A stretch of DNA of 36,816 bases from SIG710 sp045651985 (GTDB lineage: Bacteria > Bacillota > Clostridia > Oscillospirales > CAG-272): NCBI GenBank assembly GCA_045651985.1, contig JAZRTK010000022.1, forward strand, positions 1 to 36,816, in the 5' to 3' direction. This document shows, in pieces, positions 16,752 to 24,859 of the stretch. The number at the start of each line of letters is the position of its first letter. The stretch's first letter is position 1. A program made the translations under genes and the position numbers. A model generated the notes under the pieces. The model was not told where the DNA came from. It saw only the letters and a program-made list of their open reading frames with translations, and ran no database searches.

Positions 16752-16780
16752 AGTATAACATACTCTTCCCTGTCTGTCAA
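16752..16780 (-). promoter_or_regulatory. Sigma-A promoter of perR-rubrerythrin
   Basis: On the minus strand: TTGACA (16780-16775), a 17-base spacer, and TATACT (16757-16752). Predicted start is near 16745, inside the Fur/PerR-like box. Confidence 0.88.
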
Positions 16781-16835
16781 GAGGTTTTTGAGAAATATTA
16801 TCATTTTTCAATAAACGGAAGATCGTGAACGAAAA

Positions 16836-16861
16836 AAGACACCGCCGTTCGGCGGTGTCTT
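16836..16861 (-). terminator. Intrinsic terminator of rpsB-tsf
   Basis: An 11-bp stem (AAGACACCGCC / GGCGGTGTCTT) with a 4-base loop. On the minus strand it is followed by a run of Ts (plus-strand GAAAAAA at 16831-16837). It lies 12 bases after the tsf stop. Confidence 0.9.
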
Positions 16862-16873
16862 GATTTTGTCTTA

Positions 16874-17803
16874 TTATTGACCTGCGAGCTTTGCGATCTC
16901 TGCCGCAAAATCTTCCTCGCGCTTCTGAATGCCTTCGCCCTTTTCGTAGCGGCAGAAAGCAACGAGCTTAATGGAGGTGCCCAGAGCCTTTGCGGTGTTC
17001 TCAACGTACTTACCAACCTTTTCATGGTCGTCGCTCTTAACGTACTCCATGTCAAGGAGGCAGTTGTTGTCGTAGAACTTGCCGATCTTACCCATGATGA
17101 TTCCCTCGAGAACCTTCTCGGGCTTGCCTGCCATCTTCTCATCGTTTGCAAGCTGAGCCTTGATGATATCCTTCTCAGACTCGATTACGGAAGCGGGAAC
17201 GGATGCACGGTCAAGGTAGTTTACAGGGTACGCGCCAACCTGGAGAGCGATGTTCTTTGCGAACTCAACGAACTCTGCCTTTGCAGCGGTCTCAGCGTCA
17301 ACGTCGAACTTAACGATACAGCCGATGCTGCCCATACCGTGAATGTATGTGCTGACAACGCCGTTTACGAGAACGAAGCGGCGAATGCTGATCTTTTCGC
17401 CGATAGCGAAGATCATTTCCTGAAGCTTAGCCTCAACGGTCAGGTCTGTATCAAGGTACTTGGAAGCCATGAGAGCTTCAACGTCGTTTACGTTATTATT
17501 GATGATAGTCTCAAGAAGGTTCTTTACGAACTCCTTGAAGGTTGCGTTCTTTGCAACGAAGTCTGTCTCGGTGTTGACCTCGATCATCGCGGTCTTGTCA
17601 CCGATCGTGAGAATGTCAACGATACCGTCAGCAGCGATTCTGTCTGCCTTCTTTGCAGCAACTGCAAGTCCGCGCTCGCGCAGGATCTTGATTGCCTCGT
17701 CCATATCGCCGTTAGCTTCTACAAGTGCCTTCTTGCACTCCATCATACCGATACCGGTCTTAGCACGGAGAGCGGCAACGTCTTTAGCTGTAATGTTTGC
17801 CAT
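16874..17803 (-). CDS. tsf: Translation elongation factor Ts
   Basis: A 309-residue EF-Ts. The N-terminal UBA-like segment KDVAALRAKTGIGMMECKKAL and the TETDFVAKN motif, which inserts into EF-Tu to expel GDP, are both present. Two core subdomains follow, with a normal C-terminal module. AAAAGGAG precedes the ATG. It lies 33 bases after rpsB and is followed by a strong terminator; the pyrH and frr genes that often continue this operon are absent. Two tandem in-frame stops end the gene. Confidence 0.97.
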   Translation of the reverse strand: MANITAKDVAALRAKTGIGMMECKKALVEANGDMDEAIKILRERGLAVAAKKADRIAADGIVDILTIGDKTAMIEVNTETDFVAKNATFKEFVKNLLETIINNNVNDVEALMASKYLDTDLTVEAKLQEMIFAIGEKISIRRFVLVNGVVSTYIHGMGSIGCIVKFDVDAETAAKAEFVEFAKNIALQVGAYPVNYLDRASVPASVIESEKDIIKAQLANDEKMAGKPEKVLEGIIMGKIGKFYDNNCLLDMEYVKSDDHEKVGKYVENTAKALGTSIKLVAFCRYEKGEGIQKREEDFAAEIAKLAGQ

Positions 17804-17836
17804 TTTTATGTCTCCTTTTAATTTAATTGTTAGGAA

Positions 17837-18571
17837 TTACTCTGCGTCAGCCTCTGCTGTCTCTTCAGCCGCAACTTCAGCCGTTTCCTCACCCTGCTTG
17901 CCCTCGATCACAGCGTCAGCGAGTACGGAGGAGATGAGCTTGATCGCGCGGATAGCGTCATCGTTACCGGGGATTACGTAGTCAGCGTCGTCGGGATCGC
18001 AGTTTGTATCAACGATAGCAACAACGGGAATACCCAGCTTCTTTGCCTCAAGAATCGCGTTCTTTTCCTTCTTGGGGTCAACTACGAAAATAGCGGAAGG
18101 AAGTGTATCCATTGTCTTGATACCGCCGTAGCTCTTTTCGAGGTCGAAGATCTCCTTCTGCATCTTTGCTACTTCCTTCTTGGGGAGCAGATCAAATGTG
18201 CCGTCCTCCTGCATCTTGTTGAGGTCATTGAGACGGGCGATGGACTTCTTGATAGTCTTGAAGTTTGTCATCATACCGCCGGGCCAACGAACGTTTACGT
18301 AGTACATACCGCATCTTGTAGCCTCTTCCTTGATGGCTTCGGCTGCCTGCTTCTTTGTACCAACGAACAAAACTGTGCCCTTCTGTGCGGCTACGTCACG
18401 TACGAACATGTACGCTTCCTCGAACTTCTTAACTGTCTTCTGAAGGTCGATGATGTAGATGCCGTTTCTTTCTGTGAAGATGTACTCCGACATTTTGGGG
18501 TTCCATCTTCTTGTGTGGTGTCCGAAATGAACACCTGCTTCGAGAAGCTGCTTTACTGAGATTACAGACAT
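17837..18571 (-). CDS. rpsB: 30S ribosomal protein S2
   Basis: A 244-residue S2 protein with the full family core: VKQLLEAGVHFGHHTRRWNPKM at the start, then IYIIDLQKTV, FVGTKKQA and WPGGMMTNF. The C-terminus is an acidic Glu/Ala tail. The ATG at 18571 with AAGGAGG ahead is chosen over the in-frame extension to 18619. It is followed by tsf in the near-universal pairing. An untranslated leader of about 130 bases separates it from its own promoter. Confidence 0.97.
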   Translation of the reverse strand: MSVISVKQLLEAGVHFGHHTRRWNPKMSEYIFTERNGIYIIDLQKTVKKFEEAYMFVRDVAAQKGTVLFVGTKKQAAEAIKEEATRCGMYYVNVRWPGGMMTNFKTIKKSIARLNDLNKMQEDGTFDLLPKKEVAKMQKEIFDLEKSYGGIKTMDTLPSAIFVVDPKKEKNAILEAKKLGIPVVAIVDTNCDPDDADYVIPGNDDAIRAIKLISSVLADAVIEGKQGEETAEVAAEETAEADAE

Positions 18572-18623
18572 TTCTAATGTCCTCCTTCGGTTTTTCCACC
18601 ACAGCAGCTCATAATGCACAAAA

Positions 18624-18645
18624 GAACGGGCATTTCAAACCGTTC
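18624..18645 (-). other. Hairpin in the rpsB leader
   Basis: In the leader RNA, GAACGG pairs with CCGTTC around a 10-base loop; a second small hairpin (TTGCGT-AAAA-ACGCAA) lies nearer the 5' end at about 18682-18697. S2 autoregulates its own leader in some bacteria, but I cannot match this one to a known motif. Confidence 0.3.
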
Positions 18646-18706
18646 ACCGATAGCATCTTCGGCGCTGTGTGTGTATTTTATTTTGCGTTTTTACGCAATC
18701 GAAGGT

Positions 18707-18735
18707 ATTTTACCACTATATATAATACTTGTCAA
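18707..18735 (-). promoter_or_regulatory. Sigma-A promoter of rpsB-tsf
   Basis: On the minus strand: TTGACA (18735-18730), a 17-base spacer, and TAAAAT (18712-18707). Predicted start is close to 18700. Confidence 0.87.
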
Positions 18736-18768
18736 GTCGCAATTTTATTTTTTACAAAATATTAACAT

Positions 18769-19059
18769 TTATCGCCAAAATTTCTTCCCCTTTTTTCCCT
18801 TTTCCTCGCGTCGCAGCTCGTTTGGGGTAAGCTTTACCAAAATGGCGTCCTCACCTATACACTCTATTTTTTCCCATGGAATAACGGCCTTTTCACAACG
18901 GCAAAAGGAGAACAGCCCCGTATCAAGGGTTACGATAAAGGCGGTTATCTGCCCCGTTTCGGTGCAGAATTGCACGTCCGTGACGTACCCCAGATCACTT
19001 CCGTCGCACAAGTTGAGCACGTATTTTTCACTAAGCTTTTCAGTATCCGTAAGTCGCAT
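18769..19059 (-). CDS. YlmC/YmxH-family PRC-barrel protein
   Basis: A 96-residue PRC-barrel-like protein of the YlmC/YmxH sporulation-associated family. It begins RLTDTEKLSEKYVLNLCDG, followed by LGYVTDVQF and a VIPWEKIECIGEDAILV segment that defines the family. The C-terminus is strongly basic (EEKGKKGKKFWR). The ribosome binding site is GGGAGGAAAATT. It lies alone between the terminator of the P-type-like gene and the rpsB promoter. Its molecular function is not known. Confidence 0.8.
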   Translation of the reverse strand: MRLTDTEKLSEKYVLNLCDGSDLGYVTDVQFCTETGQITAFIVTLDTGLFSFCRCEKAVIPWEKIECIGEDAILVKLTPNELRREEKGKKGKKFWR

Positions 19060-19083
19060 AATTTTCCTCCCGCATGGGCAAAA

Positions 19084-19111
19084 CGCCCCTCACACAAGCG
19101 TATGAGGGGCG
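19084..19111 (-). terminator. Hairpin after the P-type ATPase-like gene
   Basis: A 9-bp stem (CGCCCCTCA / TGAGGGGCG) with a 10-base loop, followed on the minus strand by TTTTGCC. It lies between the P-type-like gene stop (19126) and the YlmC/YmxH start (19059), so it probably ends the long ruvC-led transcript. The T run is short. Confidence 0.65.
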
Positions 19112-19125
19112 CGCGAAAACTATTC

Positions 19126-21816
19126 TTAAAGGTATCTGTCGGTTACGTTTATAATAACGAACCCGATGATAGCCGCAATAGGCGTGGCGGCGACCACCTG
19201 CCAGCCCGGGACGGAGATCCCGAGCACCGCTCCAAAGGAGGGCATAGCTACGCCAAGCACAAACACCGCAAGAACGAGCACTACCATAGCAGCCATCAGT
19301 ATTCTGCAGGCCTTGTCTCCGCTTGTAGGCGCGGCAGTGACGGCAATAGCCCCTATCTGACACGCGGCGACCGTTCCAAATGCTAAAATTGACAGATTGG
19401 GGTCTGCTGCACCTCCCGAAAATCCAAAAACGGCTGACAGTAGTATCAGAATACCGCCCATGGTGATTCCGGCTATGGGATATTTATAATAGGAACGCAG
19501 AGGCTTTGAAAATATCGTCTCGATATCGCAGAGCTTCGTTCGTATTCCGTTCTCATTTCCTGACAATGCAAAGCACAAAGCGGCAAGAAAATCCATAACA
19601 AATCCAAGCGCAAGTACCTGAACGGGAAGAAGCAGCTTCTTTCCTATAATTAAAGGCAACACCGCCGCAGACAGTCGAAGACTCTGAGAAAACAGCAGAT
19701 ATTTGAGGAATCCGCAAAGCTTTGCGCAGGCGGTCTTTGAGCAGGTGTAAAGGGTCATAAAGGACCTTATTCCCTGCCCGTTTCCGTCGGCGGGCGGAAT
19801 TATAGCATCGGAGTTTTTCTTTATTATCTGGGAATAGTCGGCGGGACGGTCGGTAGGGCGCCGACGGTTTTCGACCTCGCCCGAAACACAGATGAGCGCG
19901 TTTGCTTTTGCCGAGGCGGAAAGACCGCCAACATCGGAGCAGATCATGCTGACCGTTCCGTTATCGCCGCGTATCAGCTTGGTAAGCGTGCGGAGCTCCG
20001 CGCCGCCAAATCCCAAATACGCGCGGTATTCACCAAATCCGTAGTCGACCGAGTGTCCGTTTTTGCGGAAATGAGATGCGTAAGCGATCTCGCTCTTGCG
20101 GCGGACTATGCCGCAGTTAAACGCACTTATTACCGAATTTCCGCTTTCGGGAGCAAAGAAATAGATACTCTGCCCCGCGTCGCGCAGATCGTCTACCATC
20201 TCACGGCACTGGGAAATATAAGGCGAGGCAAATTCTATGTATCCGTCAAAAACAAGTTGATTTTGAACCAAAGCAAGTCTTGAAAGGCTTGACACAGGCG
20301 TATCTGACGAAGCCACGAAAAGCACCTTTTTCGCCTGTCTTTCAAGCTGCGCGTGTGCACGGATAAGGTCGTTCTTTTTGTCACTCGTCATGGGAAGTAT
20401 TCCCGAGGGAGTTCTCATGTGAGTACATATTTTAAGGATATCCGAGGACAAAGAGGTGCAAATGACCGTGTAACGCTCTCCGCTTCTCACAAGAGCCGTA
20501 TCAAACTGCGATTCGGCGGAGCTTTTGAACTCGGTGACGACCTTTTGCACTTTCAAGGCATCGGGATCGATGTTGGCTATCGGCGCAAGAGAAAGAACTG
20601 CCCTTGCCACCGAGTCGCCCGTGGTCTTGTCGTGCTCGGCGTCGGTAAGATTTCCCGACGTACAGAGAATTGCGTTTTCCACAAGTGTCACAAGCCCATC
20701 GTCCTCGTTTGACTTGTCTGCGGAAAAGAAAAGATTGGACGCGTATATCCTCTCGGCGCTCATTCTGCGGTTTATAAGAGCCTCATCGCCGTAGAAGATG
20801 ATCGAATCGTTGTAGTTCAGCTCCCCGATCGAGTGCAGGAACTTGATCTCTGCCTTGTCCTCGGACGAGGCGGCGCGCTTCATGGCCATAGCGGGAATAA
20901 TATACATCATCGCCGTCAGTGCCTCCGAGCATGTGGTAACGGCAACAGCTGACAGCGTCATGAGCGTTTCAAGCAACCCGAAGCTGTCCTTGCCCACAAA
21001 AAACACCACCAAGGTGATGGGCAGAGCGCAGATAAGCATTATGAGAGCCAGCTTTGACGTAAAGGAAGAAAACTGCTTTATTGCAGCAAGGTCCTTTTTT
21101 GCGTCGGGAACAAGCTCAAGATCCCCCTTCATTGATGAAATAAAGGTGTCGGTACCGCATCTGACCGCAAGCGCAACTCCGCTGCCGGAAACGATAGCAG
21201 ACGATGCACCTATCATATTTTCCTGCTCGGCTACCGTCGGTTTTTCACCCGCAAGAAATACACATGCCGCGTTTTTAGCCGTTATCTCGTTTCTGTCGCG
21301 CCCATCTATCCTTCCCGTGAATTCAAGGGCTTTGAGGTTGTCGGAGCTGATAAGTCGGCAGTCGCAGGGGACTATATCTCCTCGGCGCAAAATTATCACG
21401 TCGCCCTCGACCACGTGTCTGATGCTGACCGAAAAGACTTTTCCGCCACGGCGCACACGCACGGTGGGAAGCGAGGTCGCCGCAGCGCCCTCAAAATACC
21501 GTTTAGTATAAAGATACGTAACGGACGAGAACGCAAACGCACCGAGAGTCAGGAAAATACAAAGCACGGACATTCCCGTGTCGGCAAAAAACACACCCAC
21601 CACAGAAAGCACGAGCATGATGATAAGGGCCACGTCGGACGCCATTTTAACAATGGGGCGGAACGGATTTTCGTCTCCCGTCTTGTATATTCTGTTTTCG
21701 CCGAGACGGCGGCATCTGCGAGCCGCCTCTTTTTGGGAGAGCCCCGAGGCTATGTCCGTCTTTAGTTCAGATGCGGCTTCCTCTGCCGTCATGGCGTACC
21801 ATTTTAAGTCTTCCAC
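19126..21816 (-). CDS. P-type ATPase homologue lacking all catalytic motifs (probable pseudoenzyme)
   Basis: An intact 896-residue frame with the full P2-type ATPase layout: an N-terminal cation-ATPase domain (1-60), helices near 62-104, an actuator-like segment, helices near 255-310, a large cytoplasmic region, and about six C-terminal helices from 712. Every active-site motif is changed. TGES is TGRI (167-170). The phosphorylation loop DKTGT is replaced by YGDEA (342-346), with tyrosine where the aspartate belongs. KGAPE is SGERY, DPPR reads ASPY, and TGDGxND is CSDVGGL (627-633). The M4 PEGL is SEAL (297-300). The start is GTG at 21816 with AAAGGAG 6 bases ahead. It is 21 bases after the ClpE-like gene. 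A working cation pump is unlikely. Confidence 0.85.
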   Translation of the reverse strand: MEDLKWYAMTAEEAASELKTDIASGLSQKEAARRCRRLGENRIYKTGDENPFRPIVKMASDVALIIMLVLSVVGVFFADTGMSVLCIFLTLGAFAFSSVTYLYTKRYFEGAAATSLPTVRVRRGGKVFSVSIRHVVEGDVIILRRGDIVPCDCRLISSDNLKALEFTGRIDGRDRNEITAKNAACVFLAGEKPTVAEQENMIGASSAIVSGSGVALAVRCGTDTFISSMKGDLELVPDAKKDLAAIKQFSSFTSKLALIMLICALPITLVVFFVGKDSFGLLETLMTLSAVAVTTCSEALTAMMYIIPAMAMKRAASSEDKAEIKFLHSIGELNYNDSIIFYGDEALINRRMSAERIYASNLFFSADKSNEDDGLVTLVENAILCTSGNLTDAEHDKTTGDSVARAVLSLAPIANIDPDALKVQKVVTEFKSSAESQFDTALVRSGERYTVICTSLSSDILKICTHMRTPSGILPMTSDKKNDLIRAHAQLERQAKKVLFVASSDTPVSSLSRLALVQNQLVFDGYIEFASPYISQCREMVDDLRDAGQSIYFFAPESGNSVISAFNCGIVRRKSEIAYASHFRKNGHSVDYGFGEYRAYLGFGGAELRTLTKLIRGDNGTVSMICSDVGGLSASAKANALICVSGEVENRRRPTDRPADYSQIIKKNSDAIIPPADGNGQGIRSFMTLYTCSKTACAKLCGFLKYLLFSQSLRLSAAVLPLIIGKKLLLPVQVLALGFVMDFLAALCFALSGNENGIRTKLCDIETIFSKPLRSYYKYPIAGITMGGILILLSAVFGFSGGAADPNLSILAFGTVAACQIGAIAVTAAPTSGDKACRILMAAMVVLVLAVFVLGVAMPSFGAVLGISVPGWQVVAATPIAAIIGFVIINVTDRYL

Positions 21817-21837
21817 AGGGTTCTCCTTTCAAAAAGA

Positions 21838-24099
21838 TTACTTACAAGTCACTTTTATCTCGTCGTTCTCGGCGAAAATCTCCGCGCTCGTGAATGCGCG
21901 GTTGTAGTCGGCGATGATTATCTCCGCCAGCTTATCCTCCACCTCACACTGGATAAATCGACGCATGTTTCTTGCCCCGAACTTTGCCGAAAAGGACTTT
22001 TCGGCGATAAGACGAAGCGCCTCGTCGGAATAAGTGAGAGTTATCTCTTTTTCAGCGAGCACCGATGCAAGCTCGTCGAGCATGATAGCGGCGATCTCGG
22101 CAAAATCCTGCTCATCTAAACGGCGGAACGTGATTATCTCGTCAACTCGGTTGATAAATTCGGGGCGCAGGAAGGAGGAAAGCGCCTTTTCGGTCTTTGC
22201 CTCTGCCAGAGCTTCCCCGCTTTGAGCAAAGCCTGCCATTGAGGTGTTGTTCTCTGAGCCTGCGTTGGTAGTCATGACGATAACGGTGTTCTCAAAGTTC
22301 ACTGTCTTGCCGTGGGCGTCGGTAATTCTGCCGTCGTCAAGTATCTGCAAGAGAATGTTGAGAACATCGGGGTGCGCTTTTTCGATCTCGTCGAAAAGTA
22401 TTACCGAATAGGGCTTGCGGCGGATCTTTTCGGTAAGCTGTCCCGCCTCGTCATATCCCACGTATCCGGGAGGAGCTCCAATAATTCTGGATACCGAGTG
22501 TTTCTCCATAAACTCGGACATATCAAGGCGTATCAGAGTTTCGGGGGAGTTAAAAAGGTCCGCGGCAAGGGTCTTTACGAGCTCGGTCTTGCCCACGCCC
22601 GTAGGTCCTGCAAAAATGAAGGAAACGGGCTTCTTTTTATAGGATATCCCCGCGCGGTTTCGTTTTATGGCGCGCGCCACGGCACTGACCGCCTTCTCCT
22701 GACCTATTATGTGCTTTGAAATGCGCTGTTCAAGTCTGTCTATCTTCTCAAATTCGTTTTCGGTGATATTGGAGGCGGGGATTCCCGTCCATATCTCAAT
22801 CACTTTGGCAAGATCGGCAGGTGTCATTACTATCTTCTCGCAGGCAGGGAGAATTTCTTCCAATCTATTTGAAAGTCTCAATTCTTCCGCGCGGAAATTT
22901 GCAAGTCTCTCAAACTTTTTCGACTCCTGTGTGGGGTCGGTTATTACCTCTGCCTCACAAGCCTCGCGGTCTTCCTTTATTTTGAGGAGCTTTTCCTTAA
23001 TTTCAAAGGATTCGTTCAGCTCTGCGGAGCTGAGGGACACCTTTGCCGCCGCCTCGTCAAGCAGATCGATAGCTTTGTCGGGCAGGTATCTGTCGGTGAT
23101 ATATCTTTCGGACATTGCAACAGCTCTTGAAAGCACGCTGTCATCAATGACTATCTTGTGAAATTCCTCGTAATAGTGCTTTATGCCGCGGAGCATCTCA
23201 ACGCTTTCCTCCAAGGAAGGCTCATTTACCGTAACAGGCTGGAAACGGCGCTCAAGTGCCGAATCCTTTTCAATATACTTTCTGTATTCGCGCAACGTCG
23301 TTGCGCCGATCACCTGAATCTCACCGCGGGAGAGTGCGGGTTTGAGAATATTCGCGGCGTTCATACTTCCCTCGCCCTCACCCGAGCCCACGATGTTGTG
23401 GACCTCATCGATAACAAGGATAACGTTACCCGCTTCTCTCACCTCGGAAAGCAGTCCCTGCATTCTCTGCTCAAACTGGCCTCGGAACTGAGTTCCCGCA
23501 ACGAGCGCGGTAAGGTCTACCAGATAGACCTGGTGGTTTTTCAGCTTGTAGGGCACGTCGCCGACTACTATCTTCTGCGCCAGCGCCTCGGCAATAGCGG
23601 TCTTACCAACACCCGGCTCGCCGATAAGGCAAGGGTTGTTCTTCTGACGGCGGCAGAGTATCTGTATAACTCTTGCAAGCTCGCGCTCACGTCCGACAAT
23701 TTGGTCGAGCTGACCTCTCTGCGCTCTCAGGGTAAGGTTTCGGCAATAGGTGTCAAGGTACTTTTTCTTCTTTGGCTGCTGTGCCTTATCTTTTCCGTTT
23801 TTCGTGTCCTTTTGATGCTCTACCGCACCCATATTTCCCATGAGCTTTGCAAAGTCGATGGCGGGTGCTCCGCCCTCGATATTGCCCTCGATAAGCTCGC
23901 TCATGCTTTCTTCCATTTCCTCCATCTGCTCGGGATCAAGACCCAAGTTTCCAAGAGATTCGCCGAGAATGCCCTCAACGGGTATGCCGACCTCCTTTGC
24001 ACATTTGATGCAAAAGCCTTGGCTCTTATTCTCGCCGTTATGATTAACGTTTGCAAAAATGACCGCAAGTCTCTTTTTGCATCTGGAACATTTCACCAT
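21838..24099 (-). CDS. ClpE-like AAA+ unfoldase with N-terminal zinc finger
   Basis: A 753-residue Clp/HSP100 ATPase. The N-terminus is a C4 zinc finger (C4, C7, C30, C33), as in ClpE and McsA, rather than the ClpC N-domain, then an acidic linker (54-75). AAA1 has Walker A GEPGVGKT (160-167) and VILVIDEVHN; a short coiled-coil middle domain runs about 355-420; AAA2 has GPTGVGKT (498-505) and VILFDEIEKAHP. A MAGF tripeptide-loop candidate after TTNAGS could dock ClpP. It unfolds substrates for a ClpP partner or acts as a chaperone. CtsR, McsA and McsB, common partners, are not nearby. The ribosome binding site is GGAGAAT. Confidence 0.9.
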   Translation of the reverse strand: MVKCSRCKKRLAVIFANVNHNGENKSQGFCIKCAKEVGIPVEGILGESLGNLGLDPEQMEEMEESMSELIEGNIEGGAPAIDFAKLMGNMGAVEHQKDTKNGKDKAQQPKKKKYLDTYCRNLTLRAQRGQLDQIVGRERELARVIQILCRRQKNNPCLIGEPGVGKTAIAEALAQKIVVGDVPYKLKNHQVYLVDLTALVAGTQFRGQFEQRMQGLLSEVREAGNVILVIDEVHNIVGSGEGEGSMNAANILKPALSRGEIQVIGATTLREYRKYIEKDSALERRFQPVTVNEPSLEESVEMLRGIKHYYEEFHKIVIDDSVLSRAVAMSERYITDRYLPDKAIDLLDEAAAKVSLSSAELNESFEIKEKLLKIKEDREACEAEVITDPTQESKKFERLANFRAEELRLSNRLEEILPACEKIVMTPADLAKVIEIWTGIPASNITENEFEKIDRLEQRISKHIIGQEKAVSAVARAIKRNRAGISYKKKPVSFIFAGPTGVGKTELVKTLAADLFNSPETLIRLDMSEFMEKHSVSRIIGAPPGYVGYDEAGQLTEKIRRKPYSVILFDEIEKAHPDVLNILLQILDDGRITDAHGKTVNFENTVIVMTTNAGSENNTSMAGFAQSGEALAEAKTEKALSSFLRPEFINRVDEIITFRRLDEQDFAEIAAIMLDELASVLAEKEITLTYSDEALRLIAEKSFSAKFGARNMRRFIQCEVEDKLAEIIIADYNRAFTSAEIFAENDEIKVTCK

Positions 24100-24137
24100 T
24101 TAAAAATTCTCCATTCTGCCTTTCGTTTAGGCAACTG

Positions 24138-24851
24138 TCACTTTATAAAAAACTGTCCGAGCTCCATGTTTCCAAGGAACTTTACCACAACGGTCTTTTC
24201 GATGACTCCCGAGAATGTATCGGGATAGACCGATGCAAGGGCCTCGAATCCGACCTTGGCAAGTCCCGAAAGAACAAATGCCAGAACAAGTCCGGATGCA
24301 AGTCCGAATACCGTTCCCAGCAGCTTATCTACACCGCGTATAACGGGTAGCTTCACTACTGCGGAAAGTATAAAGATAACGATAGAAAGAACTATCAGCG
24401 CGCCAACAAAAAGCGCCACAAAAGCAAGGATATACGCAACCGTATCAACGACAGACGCCGTTATATCCTCTGCCAGACGAGTCACATATTCCTCACTTGC
24501 CTGCGAGTTTGTGCCGTAGCTGTCAGCAAAGTCCTCTATTCTCACACCAAAGCGGTTCAAAATATCGAGAAATTCACGGGGCTTATCCGCAAAAAGCTTT
24601 TCGATATTGAATTTCCCCGCCGTCTCGGTGAGCATAACGTCAAGCCTGCTTTTCACAGGACTCGTTATAGCATCGGAGAGGAAGGCGTTTTTGAAAAAGT
24701 CAGCCAACGCCGGCGCAAAAATATACGCCGCAACAAGCGCAAGCACTGACTTTAGCAAGCTCATCACCGAAAGAACGAATCCGCGTCTTATACAGTTTAT
24801 CAGAGTTGCGGCAAAAATCACCACAATGATTATATCAAGCGCTAAAAACAT
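24138..24851 (-). CDS. CvpA-family membrane protein
   Basis: A 237-residue protein with four hydrophobic segments at about 3-19, 26-46, 136-165 and 180-202 and the CvpA N-terminal pattern LDIIIVVIFAATLINCIRRGF, plus GVDKLLGTVFGLASGLVL before the last helix. A long soluble stretch (55-130) separates the two membrane pairs. CvpA was named for colicin V production in E. coli; in Firmicutes the role is unclear and envelope-linked. AGGAGGG precedes the start. It lies 8 bases after the DUF5711-like gene and 38 before the ClpE-like gene. Confidence 0.85.
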   Translation of the reverse strand: MFLALDIIIVVIFAATLINCIRRGFVLSVMSLLKSVLALVAAYIFAPALADFFKNAFLSDAITSPVKSRLDVMLTETAGKFNIEKLFADKPREFLDILNRFGVRIEDFADSYGTNSQASEEYVTRLAEDITASVVDTVAYILAFVALFVGALIVLSIVIFILSAVVKLPVIRGVDKLLGTVFGLASGLVLAFVLSGLAKVGFEALASVYPDTFSGVIEKTVVVKFLGNMELGQFFIK

Positions 24852-24859
24852 ATACCCTC

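Noticed and set aside
18700..18705. CCTTCG complementary to the rpsB Shine-Dalgarno region (18584-18589), possible switch
   Set aside because: The segment lies between the -10 box and the predicted start, so most of it would not be in the transcript.
23158..24228. A 356-codon open frame on the plus strand opposite the ClpE-like gene
   Set aside because: It mirrors a strongly conserved Clp gene on the other strand, has no recognisable domain and no ribosome binding site. Same judgement for long plus-strand frames opposite oadA (10577-11497) and tsf (16877-17821).
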